From the NCBI RefSeq assembly GCF_016482785.1, contig NZ_JAEMXM010000001.1, positions 310,001 through 374,000 on the forward strand: 64,000 nucleotides of DNA, written 5' to 3'. The position numbers and the translations under genes are program-made. The notes beneath the pieces were generated by a model that saw only the letters and a list, made by a program, of their open reading frames with translations, was not told the origin of the DNA and searched no databases. Of the stretch, positions 26,860 through 35,172 are shown in pieces. Source of the DNA: Paenibacillus alkalitolerans. GTDB taxonomy: Bacteria; Bacillota; Bacilli; Paenibacillales; YIM-B00363. The stretch's first letter is position 1; the number at the start of each line of letters is the position of its first letter.

Positions 26860-28394
26860 TATTTCACGTCCAACCGATTTGTAATCATGTAATATTCGCT
26901 CCGCGTTGTCACCCAATTTTTCACTTTTTTATCGTTATAAGCAACGATCGTGGAAGGATGCAAAACAAATGAATTAATCACATTCTCATGAACATAATCG
27001 GCTGCTTGCTCAGCGAGTAAAGCTCGATTTTCTTGACCTACGGTTTGATTGAGTTTATCAATGATTGAAGTCAACTCGGGGTCATTAGCACCACTAAAGT
27101 TAAGTGCGCCGGTCGGATGATACGTTGCGTTTAAATAATATCCGGCATCCCCTCGCGGAGCAGTCAAATTACTATAAGTAGCCAGATCCCAGTCGCGATT
27201 TGATGCCATGTATTCTTCGGGGATATCGATTTGCCGAATCTTGACATCGATACCCATCTGTTTGGCGTCAGATTGAAAGACCTGGGCAATCAATGGCAAG
27301 TCTGCTCTTGCTGAATATGTCAGCAGAGTAAACTGAAGAGGTTCGTCGTCCTTTTGCATTTTTCCGTCTTTAAGAGTATAGCCGGCTGCCTCCAGGTAGT
27401 TGACAGCTGCATCCTTTCCCGAAGCACGCTCTTCGTAAGATGGGGCGAACGGCAGTGATGGAAGGAATGGACCTGCAGCAGCTTCCCCATACCCAAGCAG
27501 GATTGTATCAACAATTTTCTGGCGGTCAATCAAGGCATCCACAGCACGTCTTACATTGACATCCTGCAAACTTTTGCGTTGTATATTCATGGTCAGTTGA
27601 TGTACACGGAAAGTTGCAGTAGATTCAACTTTCATGCCGTCTGTTTCTCTTAACATTTCCAAACTTTCCACTTCCGGACGATAAACAATATCTACTTGTC
27701 CGGATTTCAATGCAAGCGAACGGGCATTTGCATCCTCGTTAAAAGAAAATGTGACTGAATCGAGGTTTGAAGCCCCATCCCAATAATCGGCATAACGTTC
27801 AAGCTCGAGTTTGCTCCCAGGTGTGAATGACTTCAGCGCAAAAGGCCCCGTACCTATAGGTTTATTGACAACATCCTGTTCTGTTACGTCAATGATTGAA
27901 ACATTGGGATTAACAAGTTCTGAAACAAACTCAGGAAATGGTTCTTTTGTTGAGATATTCAATGTATATTTATCCGCTTCGATCGTATCGATTTTCAATG
28001 CATTCTGAATAGCGACACTCTCTCTAAGCGCTCGTTCAAGGGAGGCTTTTACGGCTTCTGCATCCATTTTCTTACCATTTTGGAATGTGACATCTTCACG
28101 GAGTTTTATCGTCCAATGCTGTCCATCCTCACCTTCCCAGCTTTCCGCCAGCCAAGGTGAAACGGTTAGATTCTCTTCATCTAATCGGACTAGAGTTTCT
28201 GTTATTCCTGCTCTTAACGGTACATAGCTTGAATCTACGTGCGGATCAAGGGACTTAGTAGAAAAATTATACAGAAAATGAATGTGCTTAATATCCCCTC
28301 TATCAGCTGGAGATTGCGTACAGGCCATTAACAAGCTGACACACACCAATGCCAATACCAATAAATAGCAGTATCTCTTGTTGCTTATTTTCAA
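26859..28394 (-). CDS. Nickel/opine-type ABC solute-binding lipoprotein, NikA/CntA-like
   Basis: A 511-residue family-5 extracellular binding protein. The start is TTG 28394, with GAGGG 7 nt upstream. A lipobox (SLLMAC) gives Cys25. The C-terminus (TTRSEYYMITNRLDVK) is typical of the nickel/metallophore branch rather than of peptide-binding OppA. Directly upstream is a promoter with two Zur-type zinc operators, so expression should rise when zinc is scarce. That argues that the substrate is a zinc-chelate, such as an opine-type metallophore complex, rather than free nickel. The chelator biosynthesis genes (opine dehydrogenase, nicotianamine-synthase-like) are not in this window. Confidence 0.9.
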   Translation of the reverse strand: MKISNKRYCYLLVLALVCVSLLMACTQSPADRGDIKHIHFLYNFSTKSLDPHVDSSYVPLRAGITETLVRLDEENLTVSPWLAESWEGEDGQHWTIKLREDVTFQNGKKMDAEAVKASLERALRESVAIQNALKIDTIEADKYTLNISTKEPFPEFVSELVNPNVSIIDVTEQDVVNKPIGTGPFALKSFTPGSKLELERYADYWDGASNLDSVTFSFNEDANARSLALKSGQVDIVYRPEVESLEMLRETDGMKVESTATFRVHQLTMNIQRKSLQDVNVRRAVDALIDRQKIVDTILLGYGEAAAGPFLPSLPFAPSYEERASGKDAAVNYLEAAGYTLKDGKMQKDDEPLQFTLLTYSARADLPLIAQVFQSDAKQMGIDVKIRQIDIPEEYMASNRDWDLATYSNLTAPRGDAGYYLNATYHPTGALNFSGANDPELTSIIDKLNQTVGQENRALLAEQAADYVHENVINSFVLHPSTIVAYNDKKVKNWVTTRSEYYMITNRLDVK

Positions 28395-28408
28395 AACTAT
28401 CCCTCTTT

Positions 28409-28457
28409 TCGTAATGATAACGATTTACATCATATCGTAATAATTACGATTAGACAA
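28409..28457 (-). promoter_or_regulatory. Promoter with two Zur (zinc) operators
   Basis: On the minus strand a -35 box TTGTCT (28452-28457) and a -10 box TATGAT (28429-28434) are 17 bp apart. The spacer is TCGTAATAATTACGA (28435-28449), the exact 7-1-7 Zur consensus known from Bacillus. A second copy, TCGTAATGATAACGA (28409-28423), has one mismatch and lies between the -10 and the start codon. Zinc-loaded Zur at these sites would block transcription of the importer operon. Operator identity is by motif match. Confidence 0.85.
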
Positions 28458-28948
28458 GGTTCATCAAGCAATAAATGATCCGCACGCTGAGCGAGCGCAC
28501 GAGCAATCAATACGCGCTGCTTCTCGCCCCCCGACAAAGTGCTAAAACTGCGGTCTGCAAGTTCCCTCATGCCTACTCGGCGCAGGGCGCCAGCCGCAAT
28601 CTGATGGTCTTCCACTGTGTAGGCCTGCAACGACGAACGGTGTGGCGATCTGCCCAAGAGCACCATTTCAGCTACTGAAATCGGCAAATTCGGCGCGGCT
28701 TCCTGAGCCACTACGGCGATTCGCCGGGGTAACTCACGACTGGATAATGAAGTCACCCCTGCATCATCAATAAGTACCGTCCCTTCGCGTGGAGGAAGCG
28801 CAGAATAAAGTATACGTAAAAAGGTAGACTTTCCACTTCCATTTGGACCGATAAGACCGACAACCTTACCCAAATGTGCTTCAAGACCCACAGAAGCAAG
28901 TACGGGCTCCCCATCGTAAGCAAACGACACCTTCTCAGCACGAATCAA
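28430..28948 (-). pseudogene. FepC/BtuD-type siderophore ABC ATPase, C-terminal truncation
   Basis: Starts at TTG 28948 with AGGGG upstream and overlaps the MFS stop. Walker A GPNGSGKST, the signature LSGGEKQR and Walker B HLLLDEP are present. Right after DEP the family sequence (usually TNHLDI) is replaced by CLIVIITI and a stop, at 172 residues instead of about 260. The final codons come from the neighbouring zinc-operator promoter. The D- and H-loops are missing, so it cannot hydrolyse ATP. A deletion has joined the middle of this gene to the promoter of the nickel/opine-type operon. Confidence 0.88.
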
Positions 28949-30239
28949 CTGTTTCCCCTCCTCCAGGTTTTTGTCCCTTTCTGTTTATAGCCGAATTGTA
29001 TTGATCATGGCCCCTTTTGACTAACGGATCTGCAAGCTCAAGCGCGCCCGGGACTACAAGCACAATAAGTGACACACCCACAGTCATCAGTCCACAAATG
29101 AGCAGCACGGGAGTTTGCCCCGCTGCTGTTAATGCGTAGGGAAGCAGGATAAGGCCGAGCGGAGCAATAGCATAAGACACCATAAAGTCAAATGAGAAAA
29201 CCCTTCCCAGCTTGTCCGGTGCTACCTCGCGCTGAACAGCGCTGAACCATGGAATGTTAAATGCCTCGATCCCGGCTCCTCCCAGAAAATAGGCCAGAAG
29301 AACAAGGATGATCCCCCATTGTGGGGATATTGCCGGAATGGTGAGTGCCAGCGGTACCAATCCATATAAACTCAAACCAATGAACGCAACCCTACCTGGA
29401 CGGCGAGGCGTCCATTTTGCCATCCACACCGCTGCGGCCGCCGCGCCCAACGAATAGCTTCCCAGCGCCACTCCAAGGAACGTATTGCCATTCACACCAA
29501 GCAGATCCCGACTAATCAGCGGCAAAGTCAACTGTTGTACAGCGAAGCCTAACGTCAGCCACACCACAAGCGCCCCGAGACCGGCGATAAACCAGCGATG
29601 CCGGGCAACCTCACTCAATACCCCTCCGAAATCGGAAAAGGGGTTTTTCCCAGAACCGGTGGTCGCGACTCGCCTGCTGTTTGGCAGTAACTTCGCCAGC
29701 CAAGCTGATCCCAGCCATAACAAACCGGTGGCAAGCAACGTTGCTGAGCCGCCGATTGAAGCATACAAAATTGCCGCCAATGTTGGGCTGCCGACAAGAA
29801 GAACCCTGTTGCTTAGGGTGGATAGCGCATTCGCCTGTTGCCTTTCCTTCTCCGCTACAACCTCGCCAATCAAGGCCTGGTAAGCCCCTCTGAAGATGCC
29901 CTCCCCTAACCCGGCGACCAAGATTGTCGCGCAGAGCAAGGGCACCGAAAATGAAAAGGTGACGATCGAAGCCAGAATAGCCATCCCTCGAATAGCACTT
30001 GATAAGGTAAGCACATTGCGTCGTGAATAACCGTCGATTATGCCTACCCCAAGGATCGCTCCCAGCACAAAACCTGCTGTGCGAGCTCCCAGTACCAGTC
30101 CGAGCACCTCAATGCCGCCATGAGTATCCAATAGATATAGAGTAAGTGCAACTGGCGTAATAGACGTAGCTGCTCCAGAAGCCGTGTAACTCAGCCATGC
30201 TAGCCGGAACTGCACATTTCTCAAAATGATAAACATCAT
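28935..30239 (-). CDS. MFS exporter, EntS-like (siderophore export type)
   Basis: A 434-residue, about 12-helix major facilitator of the MFS_3/enterobactin-exporter group. AGGTGA sits directly before ATG 30239. Its stop overlaps the start of the truncated FepC-like ATPase, and it follows the FecCD permease gene, so all three were one operon. In siderophore loci such a protein exports the free chelator. It is the only intact member of that set. Confidence 0.85.
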   Translation of the reverse strand: MMFIILRNVQFRLAWLSYTASGAATSITPVALTLYLLDTHGGIEVLGLVLGARTAGFVLGAILGVGIIDGYSRRNVLTLSSAIRGMAILASIVTFSFSVPLLCATILVAGLGEGIFRGAYQALIGEVVAEKERQQANALSTLSNRVLLVGSPTLAAILYASIGGSATLLATGLLWLGSAWLAKLLPNSRRVATTGSGKNPFSDFGGVLSEVARHRWFIAGLGALVVWLTLGFAVQQLTLPLISRDLLGVNGNTFLGVALGSYSLGAAAAAVWMAKWTPRRPGRVAFIGLSLYGLVPLALTIPAISPQWGIILVLLAYFLGGAGIEAFNIPWFSAVQREVAPDKLGRVFSFDFMVSYAIAPLGLILLPYALTAAGQTPVLLICGLMTVGVSLIVLVVPGALELADPLVKRGHDQYNSAINRKGQKPGGGETVDSC

Positions 30240-30334
30240 TCACCTCAAAACGAGGGCAATGTTCGCCAATAGCCCTATTTAAACTTAAACGACCATCGTA
30301 CACCCGCTATTCGAAAATTGCCCCCTATATCATA

Positions 30335-31255
30335 TCAGCCTTCCGACCGCATCTTTCGTACCAGGAAAAATAAGAACGGGGCGCCAGCCACGGCAGTGAT
30401 GATGCCCAAAGGGAGTTCCCGCGGGGCAAAAATCATACGAGCGGCAAGATCTGCCCAGATCAAAAATGAAGCTCCCAAAAGTGCCGCTACCGGCAGTAGT
30501 CGGCGATGAATCCCCCCAACACAAAGGCGGGCCACATGTGGAACAACCAAACCTACAAAACCGATTCCCCCAGAAACAGCCACAGCAGCCCCTACACATA
30601 AAGAGACGACCACCAGTACTTGTAAACGCACTCGTGCCGGCGGGCTCCCAAGCGCGTGAGCCGTATCATCTCCCAAGTTGAGCGCGTCAAGCCGCCTTGA
30701 CCATAGCACAAGGAACACAAACGAGATCAATACCATCGGTCCGGCAACGGCAACCGAAGACCAATTCGCCCGAGTAAGCGAACCTAACAACCAGAACAAC
30801 ACAGCCCTGGCGCCTTCCGGAGTATCCGAGGCAAAAATCAGAAAACTGGTCGCTGCATTGAGCACATAACCGATGGCCACTCCTGCGAGTAATAACTTGA
30901 TTGATGTTATCTTCCCGCCACTGGATGCAAGCGCAAAGACCACTGCAGTGGCGCCTAGCGCACCCAAAAACGCACTGCCCGTCAAAGCATTTGCTCCAAC
31001 GGACACTCCAACTCCGAAGAGAATCGTTAGCGCGGCTCCAGTCGAGGCGCCTGCACTGACACCAAGCAGGTAGGGTTCTGCTAGAACATTGCGTACTAAG
31101 GATTGCAAGGCTACCCCTGAAATCGCCAACGCAGCTCCAACGAAAGCGGCCAGTAGCACCCTCGGGGTTCTGACAAGCCAAACAATGCTGTCTTCAGATC
31201 CGCTCCAACTCATTTCGAAGCCTTCAAACAAATGGTGGAGCACAATACGAGCCAC
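30335..31255 (-). pseudogene. FecCD/BtuC-type siderophore ABC permease, N-terminal truncation
   Basis: About 306 residues match the iron-siderophore permease family (LLAAFVGAALAISGVALQSLVRNVLAEPYLLG; GGIGFVGLVVPHVARL near the C-terminus). The first membrane helix is missing: the family normally has about 30 more residues before PGTVARIVLHHLF. Upstream of that point the sequence turns directly into a Zur-like box (31270-31284). No ribosome binding site is visible for the possible GTG start. The binding-protein gene usually found upstream is also absent. Probably non-functional. Confidence 0.8.
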
Positions 31256-31269
31256 CGTACCCGGATAAA

Positions 31270-31284
31270 TCGTAATAATTACTA
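31270..31284 (-). promoter_or_regulatory. Zur-like box before the truncated permease
   Basis: TCGTAATAATTACTA, one mismatch from the 7-1-7 consensus. It shares the 19-bp minus-strand sequence TTAATAGTAATTATTACGA with the box at 31546-31560. A TTGACC...TACGTT pair, 17 bp apart and just upstream on the minus strand, could be its promoter. Confidence 0.65.
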
Positions 31285-31368
31285 TTAACGTATCATCCTA
31301 CAAGTATCTGGTCAATGTAGATAATATAGCAACCATTCTTGTCATGTAATTTTCCACTGTAGTACGGA

Positions 31369-31512
31369 CTAGTTCAACGTCCTTGATCCCATACTTTTTC
31401 CTATTTCACTGCAAATCATCTTCAAATCATCTTCAAAGCTTTGCATGACGAATGCATCCGATAACAATTCTCCCTTAAGCACTTGAGCAGCTTCCTCCAT
31501 TTTTCGCGACAT
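31369..31512 (-). CDS. Possible 47-residue protein behind a Zur-like box
   Basis: From ATG 31512 the frame gives MSRKMEEAAQVLKGELLSDA and a helical, acidic tail ending at TAG 31369-31371. AAGGGA lies 10 nt before the ATG, and the Zur-like box is about 34 nt upstream. It could be a small zinc-regulated protein, or the tail of a lost longer gene, as the frame stays open back to the box. I do not recognise the family. Confidence 0.35.
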   Translation of the reverse strand: MSRKMEEAAQVLKGELLSDAFVMQSFEDDLKMICSEIGKSMGSRTLN

Positions 31513-31545
31513 ATTGTAGAGATCCCTTGCTTCGCCGTCCTTTAT

Positions 31546-31560
31546 TCGTAATAATTACTA
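31546..31560 (-). promoter_or_regulatory. Third Zur-like box
   Basis: TCGTAATAATTACTA again, identical over 19 bp to the box at 31270. It directly abuts the end of a broken SCO1-like gene, so no clear promoter precedes it. Confidence 0.5.
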
Positions 31561-31563
31561 TTA

Positions 31564-31779
31564 AGATGTTCCATGAGTCACCTGATCGGAGTTCGAATCT
31601 TTCAGTACAAGCGTTTTTAAGGAATTGCGGGCAAATTCTTAGATTTGTTCATCCGAATACGCAGTCAACACATGCCAGTTAGTAAATTCCGCATTGAATT
31701 TACTGACGTAGTTTTTTAACACTTCCGGCTTATCTCTCTCCGGATCTACACTAAAGGATACAATTTCTGCCGCGATTCC
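31564..31779 (-). pseudogene. SCO1/SenC-family (copper chaperone, thioredoxin-like) fragment
   Basis: Minus-strand reading gives GIAAEIVSFSVDPERDKPEV, then NAEFTNWHVLTAYSDEQI, a stop, EFARNSLKTLV, and SNSDQVTHGTS. This is the middle of an SCO1 protein (cytochrome c oxidase assembly), with an in-frame stop codon. The conserved VTHGTS motif is cut off immediately before the Zur-like box. Both ends of the gene are missing. Confidence 0.75.
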
Positions 31780-32266
31780 GGGCGATTATCGGCACGGACT
31801 CTTATACCGCTGCGCTGGCCGCTGTCGGAGGCAGCTTATTCCTGAGCGAGTAAGCCAGTCGTAGTACTGATGTTTTTTGCTTCACCGTGCCGTGCCATTA
31901 AAGTTAAATAGTATTAGACCACCCTCATAAACAAATAAATAACCAAAATCACTCGGAAAAAAGATACTTCTATAATAATCCGGACGATCCATTAAATTTT
32001 GTTACGGTTGATAGAAATAAAGACCGTCCCATAATTTTAGTTATAGGATGGCCTCAGATATAGTAAGCTTCTACTATTTTTTCTCCATAGTGAACAAATG
32101 GAAAATGACACTCCAGGAATCTAAAATTCCCCACATATTGGGTACCCGCCGTGGATCATATAGGTTTTTTTCCATAGATTGTTGTATCTGGTATGCCCAA
32201 CCACAGGTTGAGGTATCTTTTTAAACACATTGTTATTTAATCACTTTTCAAAGGAGGCCTTTAACA
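31780..32266. other. Gene-poor region with a dispersed repeat
   Basis: No intact gene. A plus-strand scrap at about 31778-31853 (GTDSYTAALAAVGGSLFLSE) resembles the tail of a transporter but is too short to assign. The hairpin repeat seen at 1030-1080 recurs at 32003-32051. AAAGGAGG at 32250-32257 belongs to the next gene. Confidence 0.4.
32003..32051 (+). repeat. Dispersed hairpin repeat, copy 2
   Basis: Shares with 1030-1080 the stretch GATAGAAATAAAGA.CGTCCC followed by ATAATTTTAGTTAT. Differences in the right arm (ATAGGATGG) weaken the stem. Same orientation as copy 1. Confidence 0.6.
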
Positions 32267-32677
32267 CTGAAAAAAAAGAACAAACGGCGAGCGTCCACTC
32301 TCCGGATAAAATCAATAAGCAATGGCGGTCAATCATGGAATGTCAGCGCGAAGTACAACGAGCTTAAGTGGTTGGATGAATTAAAAAATGATTATTCCAT
32401 CGAGGAAATAGAGGAAGTCAACGAGAATCACGTAACGGACAAGAACGTTTCATCCGTTTCTCAGTACCGGAAGCCAGAAGAAATTAACCCAGATAGGGTA
32501 TTATTTTCACCGAAAACGACTAATTCGAAGGAGCAGTCGCAGGCTCAACTGGAAGAAAATGCTCAGTCTACCAAGGATTTATTCGAGGAAGTTAAAGTTA
32601 AAATAAATTCAGGCGACTATTCAATTGCAAATGGTTACGATGTTCCGTTCTCCTCGAAAGGATTCAATTCAAGCTAG
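32267..32677 (+). CDS. Hypothetical protein, apparently starting at CTG
   Basis: A 136-codon frame is open from CTG 32267, with a perfect AAAGGAGG 9 nt upstream and no ATG, GTG or TTG near it. The first in-frame conventional start, TTG 32372, has no ribosome binding site. The N-terminus is strongly basic (KKKNKRRASTLRIKS), followed by WNVSAKYNELKWLDEL. The rest is acidic and Ser/Asn/Glu-rich, probably disordered. Base use is AT-rich compared with the flanking genes, and the style resembles phage or plasmid proteins. Either a true CTG start or an ATG lost by a point mutation. Function unknown. Confidence 0.5.
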   Translation: MKKKNKRRASTLRIKSISNGGQSWNVSAKYNELKWLDELKNDYSIEEIEEVNENHVTDKNVSSVSQYRKPEEINPDRVLFSPKTTNSKEQSQAQLEENAQSTKDLFEEVKVKINSGDYSIANGYDVPFSSKGFNSS

Positions 32678-32855
32678 AGGTAAAAGTAGAAAGTGCGAAC
32701 CCCCATAGGCCGGAATGTTCAAAAGAAGTTGTAGCTTATATTTTGCGGGTGGTGTCAGCTTCGCGATACCACCCCGGATAAGCTGCCGGTGAGCGGCTGG
32801 CAACAGTTTCCCCCACTCCTCTGGGCAGCAAAAGATAACAACTTCGACCGTTAAT

Positions 32856-32890
32856 AAAAGAAACGCCCCCTTTGCCTTAAGGGACGCCTC
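32856..32890 (-). terminator. Terminator after the SleB-like gene
   Basis: GCCCCCTTT and AAGGGACGC can form a G-U-containing stem across a 5-nt loop. On the minus strand it is followed by TTTCTTTT. It lies just beyond the stop of the hydrolase gene. Confidence 0.6.
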
Positions 32891-32913
32891 GCTTCAAAGC
32901 TACTTTACGTTCA

Positions 32914-33789
32914 TTATTTCGCGAAACGATGATTGCCGATTTCCGCGACCACGCTCAGCCGTTCCCAGAACGCTCCGTCCGTCACGTCGGGATTGTAAAA
33001 ATATATGGCGCCCTCCACGTTATTCTTGCCATTCATGGCGTCTTTCGTCGCGCGCAGCACGCTCGCGTTCGGTTCGCTCTTATCCAGGAGCCCGTTATGC
33101 GCTGGCGGAAATTGAACGCCCGAGTAAATCACCTCGTGGATCGAATCCGGGAACCGCGCGTCTCCCACTCGATTCAGGATGACGTTGGCGACAGCCAGTT
33201 GCCCTTCGTACGATTCATATCCCGCTTCGACTTGGACCAGCTTTGCGAGCAGCAACAAGTCCTCCACTGCATATGGCTTCGCTTCTTGAAACTCGGAGGC
33301 GACCAGCGCATCGGATGACTCCGCCATAGCAAGATCGGCGCGTCGTTCGTCCACGTTCCATACGACGGTCGCCCCCAGGAATCCGGCCGCGTACCGAAGC
33401 GGGACGTATGTCCTGCCGTCGGTGACGTAAGGCGCCGCATCCATCCGATACCGACGACCGTTGAAGAAGGCAACGGGAACGCCGTCGCTCATGACGATTT
33501 TGTCGCCGTCATCGGTATGTATCGTTAGCGTTGCATTCTTTTGATCCCATGCCGTCGTTGCTTCGAACAGGTCGGCCAGCGAGCCGACCGGAACGTACAA
33601 GCGGCCATCCGACAACTGCATAGAAGCGTCCCAAGCGGATTGTTCCCCGTCGATGGTCACCGTCGGTTGTTCTATGAGCATTATTTCCCCGGCGGCGGCC
33701 GAGACCGTCAACGGCGCGGAAACCATTAAGTGCAGCGCCGCGGCGCCAATCAACGCCCGCATTCGATAAGACGTTCTCTTCTTGTTCAT
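32914..33789 (-). CDS. SleB-type cell-wall hydrolase with copper-amine-oxidase-N-like domain
   Basis: A 291-residue secreted protein. After a signal peptide (ending near VSAAAG) there is a duplicated stalk-like domain at about 40-155, with the repeats GRLYVPVGSLADLF and GRTYVPLRYAAGFLGATVVW, as in many Paenibacillus exported proteins. The C-terminal half (about 175-290) is the Hydrolase_2/SleB-CwlJ domain: LAKLVQVEAGYESYEGQLAVANVILNR with the catalytic Glu, then AIYFYNPD. Homologues degrade spore-cortex or vegetative peptidoglycan. It stands as a single gene with its own terminator. Confidence 0.9.
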   Translation of the reverse strand: MNKKRTSYRMRALIGAAALHLMVSAPLTVSAAAGEIMLIEQPTVTIDGEQSAWDASMQLSDGRLYVPVGSLADLFEATTAWDQKNATLTIHTDDGDKIVMSDGVPVAFFNGRRYRMDAAPYVTDGRTYVPLRYAAGFLGATVVWNVDERRADLAMAESSDALVASEFQEAKPYAVEDLLLLAKLVQVEAGYESYEGQLAVANVILNRVGDARFPDSIHEVIYSGVQFPPAHNGLLDKSEPNASVLRATKDAMNGKNNVEGAIYFYNPDVTDGAFWERLSVVAEIGNHRFAK

Positions 33790-34009
33790 TCCTACCTCCT
33801 TGATAGGTCATGATGAAGATCGTTCCAATCGTTAGCAGTGTACCATAGGTTCTCCCCCGAGGAAACGGAAAACTCGGAAATCGATCCGTCGTCGCACCCG
33901 TCGTGCCGATATGAATATGCAAAAAGGGACTCTTCTGTGGGATAATGGAATCACTCTGCAAGGCCAAGGCGAATGCAAATCTTTAGGAAGAATCGAGGAG
34001 AACCAAGAG

Positions 34010-35155
34010 ATGAACGGTCTTTACGATGTAATTATCGCAGGAGCCGGTTCCATGGGGATGGCCGCTGGATACTACCTGGCAAAACAGGGACGAAAAACAT
34101 TGCTGCTCGACGCAAATGATCCTCCCCATACCGTAGGCAGCCATCACGGAGATACCCGCATTATTCGGCACGCATATGGCGAAGGTAAGCAATACGTGCC
34201 CATTGTACTGCGGGCACAGCAGCTTTGGCTGGAATTGGAACAGGAAGCTGAGATTTCCCTATTCCGGCAAACCGGCGTGCTTTCTGTCGGCGCCTCGGAC
34301 TCCCCTTTTCTGAAGGAAGTGAAGGAAAGTGCGGCAACCTTCTCCCTTCCGCTTGAGGTGCTAAATGCAGAAGTGATCCAAATCCGTTGGCCGGGCATCA
34401 CCGTCCCGGACGATTTCTTGGGGTGCTTTGAAAACGCTTCTGGCTTTCTGTTCAGTGAGCAGTGTATACGAGCCTATCGTAATAGGGCGGTAGCCCTCGG
34501 CGCAGACATACGCCCTAATTCACCTGTTACCGACATTGAGGTAAAATCTGACGGAGTAGTCGTTCACTGCGGTGAAAAACGCTACTCAGGCGACTCGCTC
34601 ATACTGTCTGCAGGAGCGTGGTCAGGAAAACTGTCGGCTTCGCTTGATCTGTCACTCCCGCTTACTCCTACTCGCAAGACGATAGGCTGGTTTGAGGCAA
34701 ATGAACAATTATACGGCGCCGCTCATTTTCCCGCCTTTATCTTTGATTTGAAGACGTCCACGTACTACGGATTCCCCAGTTTCAACAGCTGTGGCGTGAA
34801 AGTAGGACGACACGACGGCGGTCAAGCGGTTAATCCGGATAATATGAATCGGGAATTCGGATCGCTCCCTGAGGATGAAGGCGACCTCCGTAGCTTCCTT
34901 ACTGCCTGTATGCCGCAAGCAGCGGGCGCTTTAAAGCAGGGGAAAGTCTGCTTGTACACAATGACGCCGGACGAGCATTTCATCATCGACCGACACCCCG
35001 CATACCCGCATGTGGTAATCACCGCTGGCTTTTCCGGTCATGGATTCAAGTTCGTCAGCGCCGTTGGGGAAGCAGCCAGCCAGTTAGTCACATCGGGCAA
35101 AGTAGAACACGATGTATCACTCTTTTCATTGAAGCGGTTTTTCTCGATTCCGTAA
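34010..35155 (+). CDS. FAD amine oxidase (monomeric sarcosine / N-methyltryptophan oxidase family)
   Basis: A 381-residue flavoenzyme that would oxidise an N-methyl amino acid to the free amine, formaldehyde and H2O2. The FAD motif DVIIAGAGSMGMAAGYYLAKQG starts at residue 5, followed by the typical HTVGSHHGDTRIIRHAYGEG. A conserved Cys for covalent FAD may be in the C-terminal region (KVCLYTMTPDEHFIIDRHP). GAGGAG 9 nt before ATG 34010 fixes the start; the longer open frame to 33911 lacks a site. The plus-strand gene is isolated between minus-strand genes. Confidence 0.9.
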   Translation: MNGLYDVIIAGAGSMGMAAGYYLAKQGRKTLLLDANDPPHTVGSHHGDTRIIRHAYGEGKQYVPIVLRAQQLWLELEQEAEISLFRQTGVLSVGASDSPFLKEVKESAATFSLPLEVLNAEVIQIRWPGITVPDDFLGCFENASGFLFSEQCIRAYRNRAVALGADIRPNSPVTDIEVKSDGVVVHCGEKRYSGDSLILSAGAWSGKLSASLDLSLPLTPTRKTIGWFEANEQLYGAAHFPAFIFDLKTSTYYGFPSFNSCGVKVGRHDGGQAVNPDNMNREFGSLPEDEGDLRSFLTACMPQAAGALKQGKVCLYTMTPDEHFIIDRHPAYPHVVITAGFSGHGFKFVSAVGEAASQLVTSGKVEHDVSLFSLKRFFSIP

Positions 35156-35172
35156 ACGGGAGGTTTTCCCCG

